A stretch of 35,507 bases of DNA from Glaesserella parasuis (GCF_002015085.1 NZ_MUXW01000056.1:1-35507), one strand, 5' to 3'; shown: positions 8,032 through 16,548, counted from the first letter of the stretch. Numbers and translations: made by a program. The notes: a model not told the origin generated them from the letters alone.

Positions 8032-10395
8032 CTACGCCACCCGTTTATTAAAATTAAATTGCTCATTAGACACATATTCAGCCAACACACGCCCATCGAC
8101 TTCGAGGGTGATATTATTCGCCAAGGTATGCGACTGCGATGTAAGCCCAGCCTCAATTGCCATAGAAATAGACCGCCCAAAAGCCTGAAAGTCTGCTTGG
8201 TAATTTGATAAAGCCCCTGTAGTTGCTTCGACGCTTGGGCGAATTTCACCGTCAATGATAGCTTGATTGCGTTCCAAACGAGATTTCATCTCCGCTTCAG
8301 ATAAAGACCCTTGCTTTACCCTTTCCTGAGCAATTTTGTTATCATTTAAACGTCCTGCAATCACATAAGCACCGTGATAATTATGCTCAGGCTTAACGCC
8401 CCCCATTGCCGCATTCCCATAAGTAAATGCCGACGGCTTACTACTATGTTGCTCTCTAAATTTTTTCTCTGCTTCCGCTCGCTTTTCTTTCTCGGCTTCT
8501 TGCCTTGCCATATAAGGCACATAACCTTCTGACGCAGCGTATAAGCCCAGTCCTACGCCAGTTAAAGAACCAAAACCTAACGCCCTTGTTGCCATTTTGC
8601 CTGCCGTTGTCGCTCCCGTTGTAACAGCCCCTGTAGTAGCTGTTGTAGCTACAGTTTTAGTCGATGTTTTAAAAATCTCCTTAGCCAAATTGCCAAATCC
8701 TTTCGGGTTGCCTTTTAACATATTTAATAAGCTAGATGCAGCTAACGCAGCACCAAAGACAAAAACCGCATCTTTTGCCCCCACTAAAAACTGAGTTAAA
8801 TTAGGGTACTCATTCGCATATTTAGCCAGCTGTTCACTCAATGCTCCCAAAACATTATTTACCTGCTCAAAATTTTTCATTTCGGCAAATTCATTACTGT
8901 TTTTTAAGGCTTCCACCTTGTGAGCATTTGTATCTCTTACTACAGCGTGAGATTTTTCTATAGCATCTTGACTATTCTCAACTTCTGTATCGACCTTTTG
9001 ACCTAGCTGAACATTATTCTTAATCCCAAGTAGTGCCATCAACGCCTGACGGTCTGAGATAATTTCACCAATGGCAGTCCCCTCGACAAGATCGGTTAAT
9101 TCCTTAAATAATTTAGCTTGCTCTGCACCTTTAGCTGTTTTGAGTTTATTCTGCAACTCTTGATATTGCTTATCACCTCCCACAACATCGTCCATAATAG
9201 ACATAAAGGCTTGTAGAGAGTCTTGCCCTTTGCCTTTGTAATGTTCCATTGATTTTGCAAAATTAATCCCTTTTTCCTTGCCTGTTTTTGGATCTTTATA
9301 TTTCAAATTTTTAAAGCGATCATTGGTTTCCTTAGCGGTAATTTTGCCCAACAAATTGACTAAATTATTGCCAGCCTCATCACTAGAGCCTGCAGTCACT
9401 CGTGCTTGTTGGTTAGCAATCAGCAAACGCTTAAACCCCTCTAAACCATTTAAACCAGCCTGTTTACCTGCAGCCATTTGTTGTGGCAACCACGCAGCCA
9501 TATCAGCAAGCTCGAATTGTCCTGCCTGCCCTGCTGCAACTGCCATATCTAAAACTTTGCCAATATCTTGCTCACCAATTCCCATTTGTTGCATAGATGA
9601 AATAGCAATCTTTGCAATATCGTCAGGCGTTGCTCCTGTTGCAACGGCGGCTTTTTGCAAAGTCGGTAATAAGTTCATTGCCGTATCTGCGGACATCGCC
9701 CCTGATGCCAACAATGTATCTAAGGAATTAAGAGCATCTTCTTTTGTTCCACCGCCTACGGTGACAGCTTTTTCTACCGCCTTAAATAGCTCTTCTTTTC
9801 CTGCAATTCTTCCTTGAACATCACGATCTGAATATGCTGTATTTGCTACCATTGCTAATCGTTTATCAAAATTCATTTGATTACGAGCAGGCTCTCGCAT
9901 AACCATCGCCCCAGCTGCAACACCAGCCCCAACGCTCATCAAACCACGCCCAACATTTGCAGCCTTATCTCCAAAACTAGACTTACCAAGCTCCGCATTT
10001 AACTCTTTGATACGTTGTTTCGTTTGCTCAGAGGCACGACGTAACTCATTTTGAGAGGCCACGCCCGACCGCTTCAACTGCTCATAAGCTGCACGGGTTT
10101 GCCTAATTTCCTGCTGTATCGCATTTTCTGAACGAATACCTAACGTTTCTCTCGCTCTTGCAAGATCTGCAGCACTTTTTCTTGCTTCTCGGTAAGCCTG
10201 CTCAATACGTTTATTTGATGATTGCGTTGCCGTAGCGACTTTCTCTGTTGCATTCACTTGAGTCTGACTGCTACGAACCGCTGCTTGCTCTGCATCCTTA
10301 AAGGCTTTTTCTGCTTCTTTTCCGACCTTACTAATTACTTGGCTTGCATTATCTTTTGCACTTAGCTCAAGTTGCACTTTCATATCTTTAGCCAT
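8032..10395 (-). CDS. Tail tape measure protein (Mu gp42-like)
   Basis: 787 residues. The N-terminal ~140 residues are a charged coiled coil rich in Ala, Lys and Gln. Next is a Gly/Ala-rich hydrophobic stretch (about 145-165), then the 'phage tail tape measure' core with 'GTKEDALNSLDTLLASGAMS' and 'AAGQAGQFELADMAAWLPQQM' region. Around 540-640 is a second hydrophobic Ala/Gly/Thr-rich part that probably crosses the host membrane, and a Lys/Glu-rich segment follows. Its length sets the tail length. It lies after the tail chaperone gene as in most contractile-tail phages; a terminator-like hairpin precedes it. Confidence 0.92.
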   Translation of the reverse strand: MAKDMKVQLELSAKDNASQVISKVGKEAEKAFKDAEQAAVRSSQTQVNATEKVATATQSSNKRIEQAYREARKSAADLARARETLGIRSENAIQQEIRQTRAAYEQLKRSGVASQNELRRASEQTKQRIKELNAELGKSSFGDKAANVGRGLMSVGAGVAAGAMVMREPARNQMNFDKRLAMVANTAYSDRDVQGRIAGKEELFKAVEKAVTVGGGTKEDALNSLDTLLASGAMSADTAMNLLPTLQKAAVATGATPDDIAKIAISSMQQMGIGEQDIGKVLDMAVAAGQAGQFELADMAAWLPQQMAAGKQAGLNGLEGFKRLLIANQQARVTAGSSDEAGNNLVNLLGKITAKETNDRFKNLKYKDPKTGKEKGINFAKSMEHYKGKGQDSLQAFMSIMDDVVGGDKQYQELQNKLKTAKGAEQAKLFKELTDLVEGTAIGEIISDRQALMALLGIKNNVQLGQKVDTEVENSQDAIEKSHAVVRDTNAHKVEALKNSNEFAEMKNFEQVNNVLGALSEQLAKYANEYPNLTQFLVGAKDAVFVFGAALAASSLLNMLKGNPKGFGNLAKEIFKTSTKTVATTATTGAVTTGATTAGKMATRALGFGSLTGVGLGLYAASEGYVPYMARQEAEKEKRAEAEKKFREQHSSKPSAFTYGNAAMGGVKPEHNYHGAYVIAGRLNDNKIAQERVKQGSLSEAEMKSRLERNQAIIDGEIRPSVEATTGALSNYQADFQAFGRSISMAIEAGLTSQSHTLANNITLEVDGRVLAEYVSNEQFNFNKRVA

Positions 10396-10428
10396 GGTAA
10401 ACTCTTTTTAAATTGGATTTAAACCTAT

Positions 10429-10449
10429 AAAAAAGGGGCTTTACGCCCC
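10429..10449 (-). terminator. Intrinsic terminator before the tape measure gene
   Basis: On the minus strand GGGGC-GTAAA-GCCCC is followed at once by six T. The stem starts inside the last codons of the frameshifted chaperone and includes its TAA stop. It probably lowers expression of the downstream tape measure gene, which is needed in only a few copies per virion (inference). Confidence 0.65.
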
Positions 10450-11021
10450 AATTTTTCCACGTCGAGTAAACACAAAACTTTCGTGTTTAACATTATTGCT
10501 AGGGCTATCTGTCGCTTGCTTAGGCTGTTTTATGCCTTCAAACTCCAAATAACTCTCAATCCAAGCCGACAACTCAATCAGCGACATTTGCCACACCTTA
10601 TCAGCAGGAATTGCAAATTTCGCAAACAAAATCACCGCTTGGCGATATTGTTTAAAGGCTTCCGCTACGCCAAACCGTCCTGACGGTTGCTTAGGTTGTC
10701 TAGGCTCGCCCCATTTCCGATAGGCTTTTTTTTAAGCATCAATGTTGCCTCAAGCAGTTGCCAATAATCATCCGTAGCTAAATGCTCAAATAAAAATTGT
10801 GCATCAACGATTTCTGCAGGAATACCGTCAAAACTGACCTGCTGAGAAAGATAAGCCATATCCACTAAGATTGCCTCTTTATGGCTGGCATTTTCTTCGT
10901 CAATGCCCATTGCATCAATCATCTCAAGGGCAGTGCATTGCCCACCCATTGTAAGTAAACGCACATTTGCCTGTTTAAAAACCTTCCCTTGATACTCAAA
11001 CCCTAAAAGCTCAACTTTCAT
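10441..11021 (-). CDS. Tail assembly chaperone, -1 frameshift product (GT/gp41')
   Basis: Reading starts at 11021 in the gp41 frame and shifts -1 at the A_AAA_AAG heptamer (10731-10725). It continues in the second frame to the stop at 10441, giving 99 + 94 = 193 residues. The second frame is open from the slip site itself (preceded there by TAA). It encodes KAYRKWGEPRQPKQPSGRFG, then a helical part (SLIELSAWIESYLEFEG). Such G/GT pairs bind the tape measure protein and tail tube subunits during tail assembly. The second frame's own GTG at 10635 has no ribosome binding site that I can see, which favours the frameshift. Confidence 0.75.
10665..11021 (-). CDS. Tail assembly chaperone, unshifted product (Mu gp41-like G)
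   Basis: 118 residues (MKVELLGFEYQGKVFKQANV...). The short beta-rich start, the middle helical stretch (DYWQLLEATLMLKK) and the place between tail tube and tape measure fit Mu gp41 and the lambda gpG family. The start overlaps the tube gene stop as TAATG. The last 19 codons after the slippery site are low-complexity and rich in Asn, Gly and Ser, as is common for the short product's tail. Confidence 0.8.
   Translation of the reverse strand: MKVELLGFEYQGKVFKQANVRLLTMGGQCTALEMIDAMGIDEENASHKEAILVDMAYLSQQVSFDGIPAEIVDAQFLFEHLATDDYWQLLEATLMLKKKPIGNGASLDNLSNRQDGLA
10725..10731 (-). other. A_AAA_AAG programmed -1 ribosomal frameshift site
   Basis: The zero frame reads CTT AAA AAA AAG CCT. The phase of the heptamer A AAA AAG is exactly the one that allows both tRNAs to slip back one base, and the next codon (GCC) opens the chaperone extension frame. 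A small perfect hairpin (10673-10688, AACCGTC/GACGGTT) lies about 37 nt downstream, farther than the usual stimulator distance. Confidence 0.8.
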
Positions 11022-11395
11022 TACTCAACAACCTCACGCAACGCACCTAGTTGAATATCAATTTGCGATTCATTGTCTACCGTATAGGAAGCACCCACCT
11101 CAATGGTAAAGCACCCCAAATAAGATGTCCGTTTTTCCGCATTATTTAACGGGTATTTGGTAAGTTTGGCATCTTTGATATTTTTCCAATCAATCACCGT
11201 ACCATCTTTAGGTTCTACCGCAGTAATAGATAACGTGATCTCTTCAATACCTTGAGCATACCCCTTAGCTCGCCCAGCGCTATTCATTGTTTTAACGACC
11301 TTACGCCCTGTTTGAATTTTGACATCTAACTTCGTAATATCAATTTCAACCCCATCAACTTCAAGGACACAAGAACCTTCAAAGACTTCAGCCAT
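11021..11395 (-). CDS. M: Tail tube protein (Mu gpM-like)
   Basis: 124 residues. 'FEGSCVLEVDGVEIDITKLDVKIQTGRKVVKTMNS' with 'GYAQGIEEITLSITAVEP' is the Mu gp40/M tube fold, and the C-terminal 'GASYTVDNESQIDIQL' segment is also typical. It polymerises into the inner tube under the sheath. It follows the sheath gene by 9 bp and overlaps the chaperone start as TAATG. Confidence 0.9.
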   Translation of the reverse strand: MAEVFEGSCVLEVDGVEIDITKLDVKIQTGRKVVKTMNSAGRAKGYAQGIEEITLSITAVEPKDGTVIDWKNIKDAKLTKYPLNNAEKRTSYLGCFTIEVGASYTVDNESQIDIQLGALREVVE

Positions 11396-11404
11396 AATCT
11401 ACTC

Positions 11405-12814
11405 CTATAATAACAATGTGATTTTATTGCGGATAACGTGCAAGCCATTTACAACATCTGCAGGAATATCCAAGTCCAAATACGTTGGGTCTTGGGCATT
11501 ACGCTCAATCACCAAGCGAGATTTCCATTCGTCGACGTTTTCGATGATTTCGAGTTGCTCCATACGATAAAGCACATCAAGGATTTCCGACCGCACTTTG
11601 CGAATAACACGCTGTGTATTTTTAGCTCGTGGGAAACGTAAACGCTGACGAGTTTGGATTGCCTTACGCACATAATCTAAAGTACGAATAGTGGTTAAAT
11701 CCAAATAACTTGGATCGTCGGTATTCGTCACTGATTTTGTATAAGTCGTAATAGCACGGCTAATCTGAACACGATTCACCACAACTTCAAGCGGACTTAG
11801 CCCATTAAATAAGGCTTGGTTTACCTCACTAAATAACGGCTTCTGCGAATCGTCTACCAAACTTAACCCCTTGACCTCAAGCGTATTAAGAGGCTTCGCA
11901 GGATCTTCCTCACCTGCAATCACAGCCCCATAACCTGCTGCAATCATCGCATTTGTTTCCGTACAACCCTTGTACCACGCAATAGAGATACGTTCAGAAT
12001 TTAAACGAGAAGATAACGTTGTTCCTGTCGCAAAAGTACCACGCCAACCCATTACACCAATTCCTGCTTTATCCTCAATCGGATCGCTCATCAATTCCAA
12101 ATGCTGGCGTAGTGCCGTTGCATTTTCTTCATCTGAAAATGGCGAAATAATCACGTTGTAATGCTTGCCTGCAACACTTGCTAACGCTGGTGCAATCTGG
12201 GCATTACGCTGACCTCCACCAAATGCAGTGACAGCAAGACTTAAAGTCCCAGCGGTGTGTTTAGCCGATAACATCAATTCGTTGCCAATTTCACCTTTAC
12301 ATTTGGTAGTCAATAGCAATACGCCATCACTTTCTGCACTTGCAACAACTTGACTATAACGAGAGGCATTAATCACAGCCACCAAACGAGTGACAATGGC
12401 AGTATTCGCTTCATTTTTTGCCACCGCAATTTCATAAGCCTCCCCACCGATAACAACACGCACCACACCAGCAATGCTTGCAGACCCTGTAAAAGTCACA
12501 CGCCCTGTCGCAGCAACACCTGCAGAATGGTCTTTTAATCCAATAACCGTTAAGCGAATCAGTGAATTATTCTTAATAGCCTGACGCACCATTAAGTGAG
12601 CTACAGAGCCAGCCCCAAATGCCTGTTCAGCATCGGTATCACTAAACACTTTGACAGGCAAGCTATAATTTCCTGTTGCTTGAGCCGTCATCGGAGCAAC
12701 GATCAACACTTCTTGCTCATTCGTAGGCAAGGTGGTCACAGCGTCTTTATTATTGTATTCGGTATATACTCCTGGTTTACGAATACTGTTCGGGATTTTG
12801 TCAAAATCAACCAT
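11405..12814 (-). CDS. L: Contractile tail sheath protein (Mu gpL-like)
   Basis: 469 residues. The start VDFDKIPNSIRKPGVYTEYN is the sheath signature (IRKPGVY.E), followed by 'NEQEVLIVAPMTAQATG' and the C-terminal 'LDLTTIRTLDYVRKAIQTR' plus 'ERNAQDPTYLDLDIPADVVNGLHVI', which form the inner sheath domain. A very strong ribosome binding site (AGGAGGGGGG) lies 8 nt before the ATG, fitting high expression. Confidence 0.94.
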   Translation of the reverse strand: MVDFDKIPNSIRKPGVYTEYNNKDAVTTLPTNEQEVLIVAPMTAQATGNYSLPVKVFSDTDAEQAFGAGSVAHLMVRQAIKNNSLIRLTVIGLKDHSAGVAATGRVTFTGSASIAGVVRVVIGGEAYEIAVAKNEANTAIVTRLVAVINASRYSQVVASAESDGVLLLTTKCKGEIGNELMLSAKHTAGTLSLAVTAFGGGQRNAQIAPALASVAGKHYNVIISPFSDEENATALRQHLELMSDPIEDKAGIGVMGWRGTFATGTTLSSRLNSERISIAWYKGCTETNAMIAAGYGAVIAGEEDPAKPLNTLEVKGLSLVDDSQKPLFSEVNQALFNGLSPLEVVVNRVQISRAITTYTKSVTNTDDPSYLDLTTIRTLDYVRKAIQTRQRLRFPRAKNTQRVIRKVRSEILDVLYRMEQLEIIENVDEWKSRLVIERNAQDPTYLDLDIPADVVNGLHVIRNKITLLL

Positions 12815-12829
12815 AATAATTCCCCCCTC

Positions 12830-13009
12830 CTATTTACTCTCTTTTTTAGGTTTATCTACACCAGTGACTAAGATTAAATCACCATCAGCGATACGACGCT
12901 GATAGTATATTGAGTTATCAACTTCCACTGGCTCGTGTTCGATATAGCTATGGGGGTGGTTCTCAAATGGTACTCGTACCCCATTAATTGCTTTTACTTT
13001 AATTTTCAT
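12830..13009 (-). CDS. Mu gp38-like small protein (DUF2635)
   Basis: 59 residues, beginning MKIKVKAINGVRVPFENHPH and ending TGVDKPKKESK. The 'G.RVP.E..P..YI....VEV....YY.RRI.DGDL' pattern fits DUF2635, the short gene just before the sheath gene in Mu-like phages. It overlaps the end of gp37 by 11 bp and has a GGAGGAAAAA-type ribosome binding site. The role is unknown; position suggests a structural or assembly part of the tail. The gene fills the gap between gp37 and L. Confidence 0.8.
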   Translation of the reverse strand: MKIKVKAINGVRVPFENHPHSYIEHEPVEVDNSIYYQRRIADGDLILVTGVDKPKKESK

Positions 13010-13646
13010 CTTTTTCCTCCCTCACTACCGTCACTGAGGTAGTGGCGTTGTTATTTGACTCAAAAATACGATTATGTAACCCATTTAGCTCTTGGTATGG
13101 CTTATCAAGTTTGCCCTGATACTGCTTAAATAGTGCCTCAATACTTGCCTCACCCTCTGGGAATCGCCCATCCTCTAAAAAGCCGTTTTCGGTGTAGCTC
13201 ATTTCAAACTCAATCGCAAAAGCAGAGATTTTCTCTTTTTTCACTTCCGCATTATTCCAAATAGTGCGGATTCGCTTGGGTTGGATAGGTGACACCAACC
13301 CCCCTAAAGTTTGATTAATCAGCAAATACTTCACCGCACCAAGCAACAGATTTACGCCGACTTCTTGAGATGTTACGCCACCCACACGCCCCGCAACGGC
13401 GGAACGCATAGAGCGAGCCATTACCAACACAACAAAGGTATCCGTTGCTTGATAACGCTTACCCCTAGCATTGACTGAACGAACATCAAAATCAGAGCCA
13501 GCATAAGAAACCAAACAAGCAGGCAGACGGCGTACATCAAGCTGACTATCGTCAATTTCCCCAGAATAACTCCCGACCGAATAAACCATCTTGCCAAGCC
13601 CAAGTCGCAACCGCTCAATCAATGCTTGCTCAACTTTAGTAATCAT
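12999..13646 (-). CDS. Mu gp37-like tail terminator/completion protein (DUF1834)
   Basis: 215 residues. 'MITKVEQALIERLRLGLGKMV' and 'DTFVVLVMARSMRS' plus 'PIQPKRIRTIWNNA' are typical of DUF1834/gp37. Its place between gp36 and the sheath gene suggests a tail completion or terminator role. It is linked to gp36 by an ATGA overlap. The last ~45 residues, past the family core, are polar and charged. Confidence 0.83.
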   Translation of the reverse strand: MITKVEQALIERLRLGLGKMVYSVGSYSGEIDDSQLDVRRLPACLVSYAGSDFDVRSVNARGKRYQATDTFVVLVMARSMRSAVAGRVGGVTSQEVGVNLLLGAVKYLLINQTLGGLVSPIQPKRIRTIWNNAEVKKEKISAFAIEFEMSYTENGFLEDGRFPEGEASIEALFKQYQGKLDKPYQELNGLHNRIFESNNNATTSVTVVREEKDEN

Positions 13647-14119
13647 CGTTGGTCACGCCCCCAAATACGGTTACCGCCATTAAAAAACTGCACGCTGTTG
13701 TCGCCATTTGCCATATCCTCAACGGAGGATTCCTCAAGCCCAAGTGACACAATCCCTTTTGAGATATTCTCAAGCTCTTTTAAGCAAAACTTATAGCGAT
13801 TTTCGACTTCTTCAGTCATTGTCACCGACGACTTACTAGTGAGATGATAACGAGCCAAATCACAACAAATGCGTGTCAGATTTTGTGGTACAGCCCTCAA
13901 AGGCAAGCGATAACGCCCACTCAAATAACCGTCAATTTGACTAGATGAATCTTTTAGAGCAACAACCAATAAGGCTTCATCAACAACGCCAAGCCCATCA
14001 CGATCAGTTAGCTCTATTGATTCCCGTTCACCAATACGGACAACAAAATCTTCAACATCGGCATAGAGTGATGTTTTATCATCAAGTGCAGAAACCACAC
14101 TTTTAATGTCGGCATACAT
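13643..14119 (-). CDS. Mu gp36-like head-tail connector protein (DUF1320)
   Basis: 158 residues. 'MYADIKSVVSALDD', 'VVDEALLVVALKDSSSQIDGYLSGRYRLPL' region and 'LTRICCDLARYHLT' are the DUF1320 signature: a helical head completion or connector (gp6-like) protein. It starts 3 bp after gp35 and overlaps gp37 by ATGA. The final 30 residues (NGDNSVQFFNGGNRIWGRDQR) are a family-typical flexible tail. Confidence 0.85.
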   Translation of the reverse strand: MYADIKSVVSALDDKTSLYADVEDFVVRIGERESIELTDRDGLGVVDEALLVVALKDSSSQIDGYLSGRYRLPLRAVPQNLTRICCDLARYHLTSKSSVTMTEEVENRYKFCLKELENISKGIVSLGLEESSVEDMANGDNSVQFFNGGNRIWGRDQR

Positions 14120-14121
14120 CG

Positions 14122-14475
14122 CTACTTCTCACAAATTGGCACAAGCTCAAGATAAGGATCTTGCGAAAGTGCAATAATCTGCTCACCCGTTAAGGCATCA
14201 AACGGAATTTCCACTGCTTTATCTTTGGTAAAGCGATAACCGCAACGCCCATAGCTTGCTTGTGGGTGAATCGCCTTTAAGGTGATTTCAAAGGCAATCG
14301 GCTGAATTACCGCACCATCTGCTTTTGCATCTGCCACTTTTTCATCTGTTGCATTAGCTGAATCCGCAGAATCTGACTGTAACGAGTTCCCCGCTGTATC
14401 TTTGGTTTCATCTGCACCGCCTTTTTCTAACTCGGCGGTTCGTTTTTCTTTTTCTGCTTTTGCTTTTTTAGCCAT
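14122..14475 (-). CDS. Mu gp35-like protein (HI1506-type domain)
   Basis: 117 residues from the ATG at 14475, which has GAGGTAAGT before it; an in-frame extension to 14541 would overlap the major head gene and looks untranslated. The first 60 residues are Lys/Glu/Ala-rich and disordered-looking. The C-terminal 55 (ITLKAIHPQASYGRCGYRFT ... LSQDPYLELVPI) match the small domain of FluMu gp35/HI1506. It sits directly after the major head gene; a head-decoration or completion role is possible but unproven. Confidence 0.75.
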   Translation of the reverse strand: MAKKAKAEKEKRTAELEKGGADETKDTAGNSLQSDSADSANATDEKVADAKADGAVIQPIAFEITLKAIHPQASYGRCGYRFTKDKAVEIPFDALTGEQIIALSQDPYLELVPICEK

Positions 14476-14502
14476 ACTTACCTCAGATTTAAGATTTATA
14501 AA

Positions 14503-14522
14503 GGGTGGGAAGCTCCCCACCC
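14503..14522 (-). terminator. GC-rich hairpin after major head gene
   Basis: GGGTGGG and CCCACCC form a 7-bp stem with a 6-nt loop just after the gene T stop, followed on the minus strand by TTTATAAATCTT. The T tract is interrupted, so it may be a weak terminator or a stabiliser of the abundant capsid message. Confidence 0.45.
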
Positions 14523-14530
14523 CACAATAA

Positions 14531-15454
14531 CTACTCAACAATTTGAGCGCTCACGGCTACTTTTAATACGCCTTTTAACGGATTGCTTGTACCATTAATC
14601 ACATCGGCTTCAAATAGCTGACGAGCTTTGTACTCAAGTGACGGCGGAACAAGGATCACACTTGGACGGATATTCAAGAGCTTGTCACCATCGCCTTTTA
14701 ACATACGCATCTTCGCCAACACATCCATCACCACATCAGCGGTTAAGTCAGACGATTCCACACGGTGAATCAGTTGCCAGAAACCAAAGCCAGCATTACC
14801 ACGAGCACGCACACCCCACAAATACACATCTTCCATAAAGACTTTGTCGGATTTAGACGGATCAAACTTCGCTTCAATTTCAGGCTTAGTGCGTTCTTGC
14901 CAAATCAACGGCTTAATCGCATTAGTATCATCTAAAATATAAAATGCAGGTTTGCCTGATGCTGAGCCAGTGGTGACATTACTTTGCTGTTTCGCCACGC
15001 CAGTACCGTCCACATTCGGATAAACAGGGTGGTCAGTGTCAAAAAAGTTCTGCCCGTCATAACAAAGGGTAGATTTACCTTTTTTAAGCAACCCAAACAC
15101 CAAATCATCAGGTAACTCCGCCGCACTTTGTCCTGCTTGTTGTACCACTGGCGTAAATAATCCCACTTGGTCATCTTCGATTTCAGTGCGTTTAATACCA
15201 ACCGTCGATTCAAATAATTTGTTCTCAATGGTCATCCCTTGAGCTTGCATCTTCTGGATTTGACGCTCACCCACCCATTCACGCATTTTCGGGAATGCAC
15301 CTAACCAACCATAAGTATTAGTCGCAGTTGATGATGCAATACGCATTGCAAGCATTTCCCACTGCGGTTTAATTAGACTTAAACCTGCTTTAAACTCTGT
15401 TTTAAATGCCGTATCTAACGCATTTAACAATTCTGATTTTTTAAATTTATCCAT
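14531..15454 (-). CDS. T: Major head (capsid) protein gpT
   Basis: 307 residues. 'LLNALDTAFKTEFKAGLSLIKPQWEMLAM' region, 'YGWLGAFPKMREWVGERQIQKM', 'LCYDGQNFFDTDHPVYPNVDG' and 'WGVRARGNAGFGFWQLIHR' are unmistakable for the Mu-like major head subunit (Mu gp34). It assembles the icosahedral head around scaffold Z after processing by protease I. Its ATG overlaps the stop of I/Z. Confidence 0.95.
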   Translation of the reverse strand: MDKFKKSELLNALDTAFKTEFKAGLSLIKPQWEMLAMRIASSTATNTYGWLGAFPKMREWVGERQIQKMQAQGMTIENKLFESTVGIKRTEIEDDQVGLFTPVVQQAGQSAAELPDDLVFGLLKKGKSTLCYDGQNFFDTDHPVYPNVDGTGVAKQQSNVTTGSASGKPAFYILDDTNAIKPLIWQERTKPEIEAKFDPSKSDKVFMEDVYLWGVRARGNAGFGFWQLIHRVESSDLTADVVMDVLAKMRMLKGDGDKLLNIRPSVILVPPSLEYKARQLFEADVINGTSNPLKGVLKVAVSAQIVE

Positions 15455-16005
15455 TACGCACCTGCCTTTTTATATTTTTCAACGTACTCTTCAGGGGTTA
15501 AACCTAACGCTTTTGCCCCTGCCATCTCTGCGGCTGACAACGCCACTTTCTGCGTCTGCTCATTCGGATCTTTACCTCCCGACTGCGTACCAGCAAGGGC
15601 AGGGTTAGGCGACACCGTTGCCAAATAATCTGATAACGCCACCAGATTTTCTTTGCCTAATTTTCCCGCCCACGCTTTCTGTGCAGGCAACAAACGTCCA
15701 TCAGATAATGCAGATTGAATTAACGCATCACGTTCTTTATCGTTCATTTGCTGTTTAATCTGGTTAAGCTCAGTTTGCACCGCTTGCAAATCGCTTAACG
15801 CCACAAATTTTGCAGGATCGGGATTGTTTACCTTCGCAGTCAACGCCACGACTTGCCCTTGTTCTTTGGCAAGTTCGGCATACACATCGCTTAATGCCAC
15901 TGAGCTATCGCCTTTCGCTGCCGACAATGCCGTCAGCTTAGTTGTAATTTCATCGTCCGTTGCTTGAGCCGACAAGCCAAACAACTTAATCAAAAGTTCT
16001 TTCAT
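15454..16005 (-). CDS. Z: Probable internal-start scaffold protein Z (in frame within I)
   Basis: An in-frame ATG at 16005 (MKELLIKLFGLSAQATDD) preceded by GAGGATAA would give a 183-residue protein equal to the C-terminal half of I. Mu makes its scaffold Z in this way from within gene I. The product is rich in Ala, Lys and Gln and mostly helical, and carries a repeated VALSD/VALSA phrase four times. The ribosome binding site spacing (about 10 nt) is acceptable; production was not tested. Confidence 0.55.
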   Translation of the reverse strand: MKELLIKLFGLSAQATDDEITTKLTALSAAKGDSSVALSDVYAELAKEQGQVVALTAKVNNPDPAKFVALSDLQAVQTELNQIKQQMNDKERDALIQSALSDGRLLPAQKAWAGKLGKENLVALSDYLATVSPNPALAGTQSGGKDPNEQTQKVALSAAEMAGAKALGLTPEEYVEKYKKAGA

Positions 16006-16518
16006 TTTGGAGTTATCCTCGTTAGGTTCTAAAAGGTGAGAAAACTGAGCAGACATTGCGACCGCTTCCGCCAAATTATGTAGTGCAGGGCGGTTAGTTA
16101 AAGCGGCATTTAACACCTTAATCACCGTACCCGACGCATCTGCCAAGAACAGCGGTGAAATATAGCGATAAATCCCATCTTTAATTTCAGCGACTGCCTT
16201 AGATGTCCAACGTACATCAGCAAATAAGCCTTCGCCTGAAATATATTCCGCTCTCACAATCCAGCCTGCCGCAGGATTGCCTTTGCCGTTTTCCGCAATA
16301 AAGAGAGTTTGATGCTCATAATCAATCATCAGCTCAATGCCTAACTGATTGATCTCATCTGCTAATTGATAGCCGTTAGAATCTCCTACATAAAACGCCC
16401 CCTCACGTCCATCTTGCGGATGAAACCAACCAAACGGAAAAAGCTGAATACGCCCATTGACCTCTTTGGCAAGCTCAAAACTGCAAGCTATCGGATTAAG
16501 TTTGAATTTACGTTCCAC
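15454..16518 (-). CDS. I: Head maturation protease/scaffold gpI
   Basis: About 354 residues if started at the GTG at 16518, which has AGGTG six bases upstream; an ATG at 16530 is the alternative. The N-terminal half ('IQLFPFGWFHPQDGREGAF', 'ELMIDYEHQTLFIAENGKGNPAAGWI', 'RYISPLF') is the Mu gpI protease domain with conserved DYEHQ and AAGWI motifs. The C-terminal half is the scaffold. A predicted late promoter would start about 24 nt before the GTG. It processes itself, the scaffold and head proteins during capsid maturation. Confidence 0.88.
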   Translation of the reverse strand: MERKFKLNPIACSFELAKEVNGRIQLFPFGWFHPQDGREGAFYVGDSNGYQLADEINQLGIELMIDYEHQTLFIAENGKGNPAAGWIVRAEYISGEGLFADVRWTSKAVAEIKDGIYRYISPLFLADASGTVIKVLNAALTNRPALHNLAEAVAMSAQFSHLLEPNEDNSKMKELLIKLFGLSAQATDDEITTKLTALSAAKGDSSVALSDVYAELAKEQGQVVALTAKVNNPDPAKFVALSDLQAVQTELNQIKQQMNDKERDALIQSALSDGRLLPAQKAWAGKLGKENLVALSDYLATVSPNPALAGTQSGGKDPNEQTQKVALSAAEMAGAKALGLTPEEYVEKYKKAGA

Positions 16519-16548
16519 AACGCACCTCATACAAAATAATGAGACTAG

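Noticed and set aside
9278..9817. 179-codon plus-strand frame within the tape measure gene
   Set aside because: It lies fully antisense to a clear tape measure gene, is Ala/Pro/Ser-rich as expected from a mirrored Ala-rich coding region, and has no ribosome binding site or neighbours.
10441..10635. Independent 64-residue gene starting at GTG 10635
   Set aside because: The frame is open back to the slippery site and has no visible ribosome binding site at the GTG, so a frameshift extension explains it better.
10673..10688. AACCGTC/GACGGTT hairpin as the frameshift stimulator
   Set aside because: It lies about 37 nt past the slip site, beyond the usual 5-9 nt distance; left as a note.
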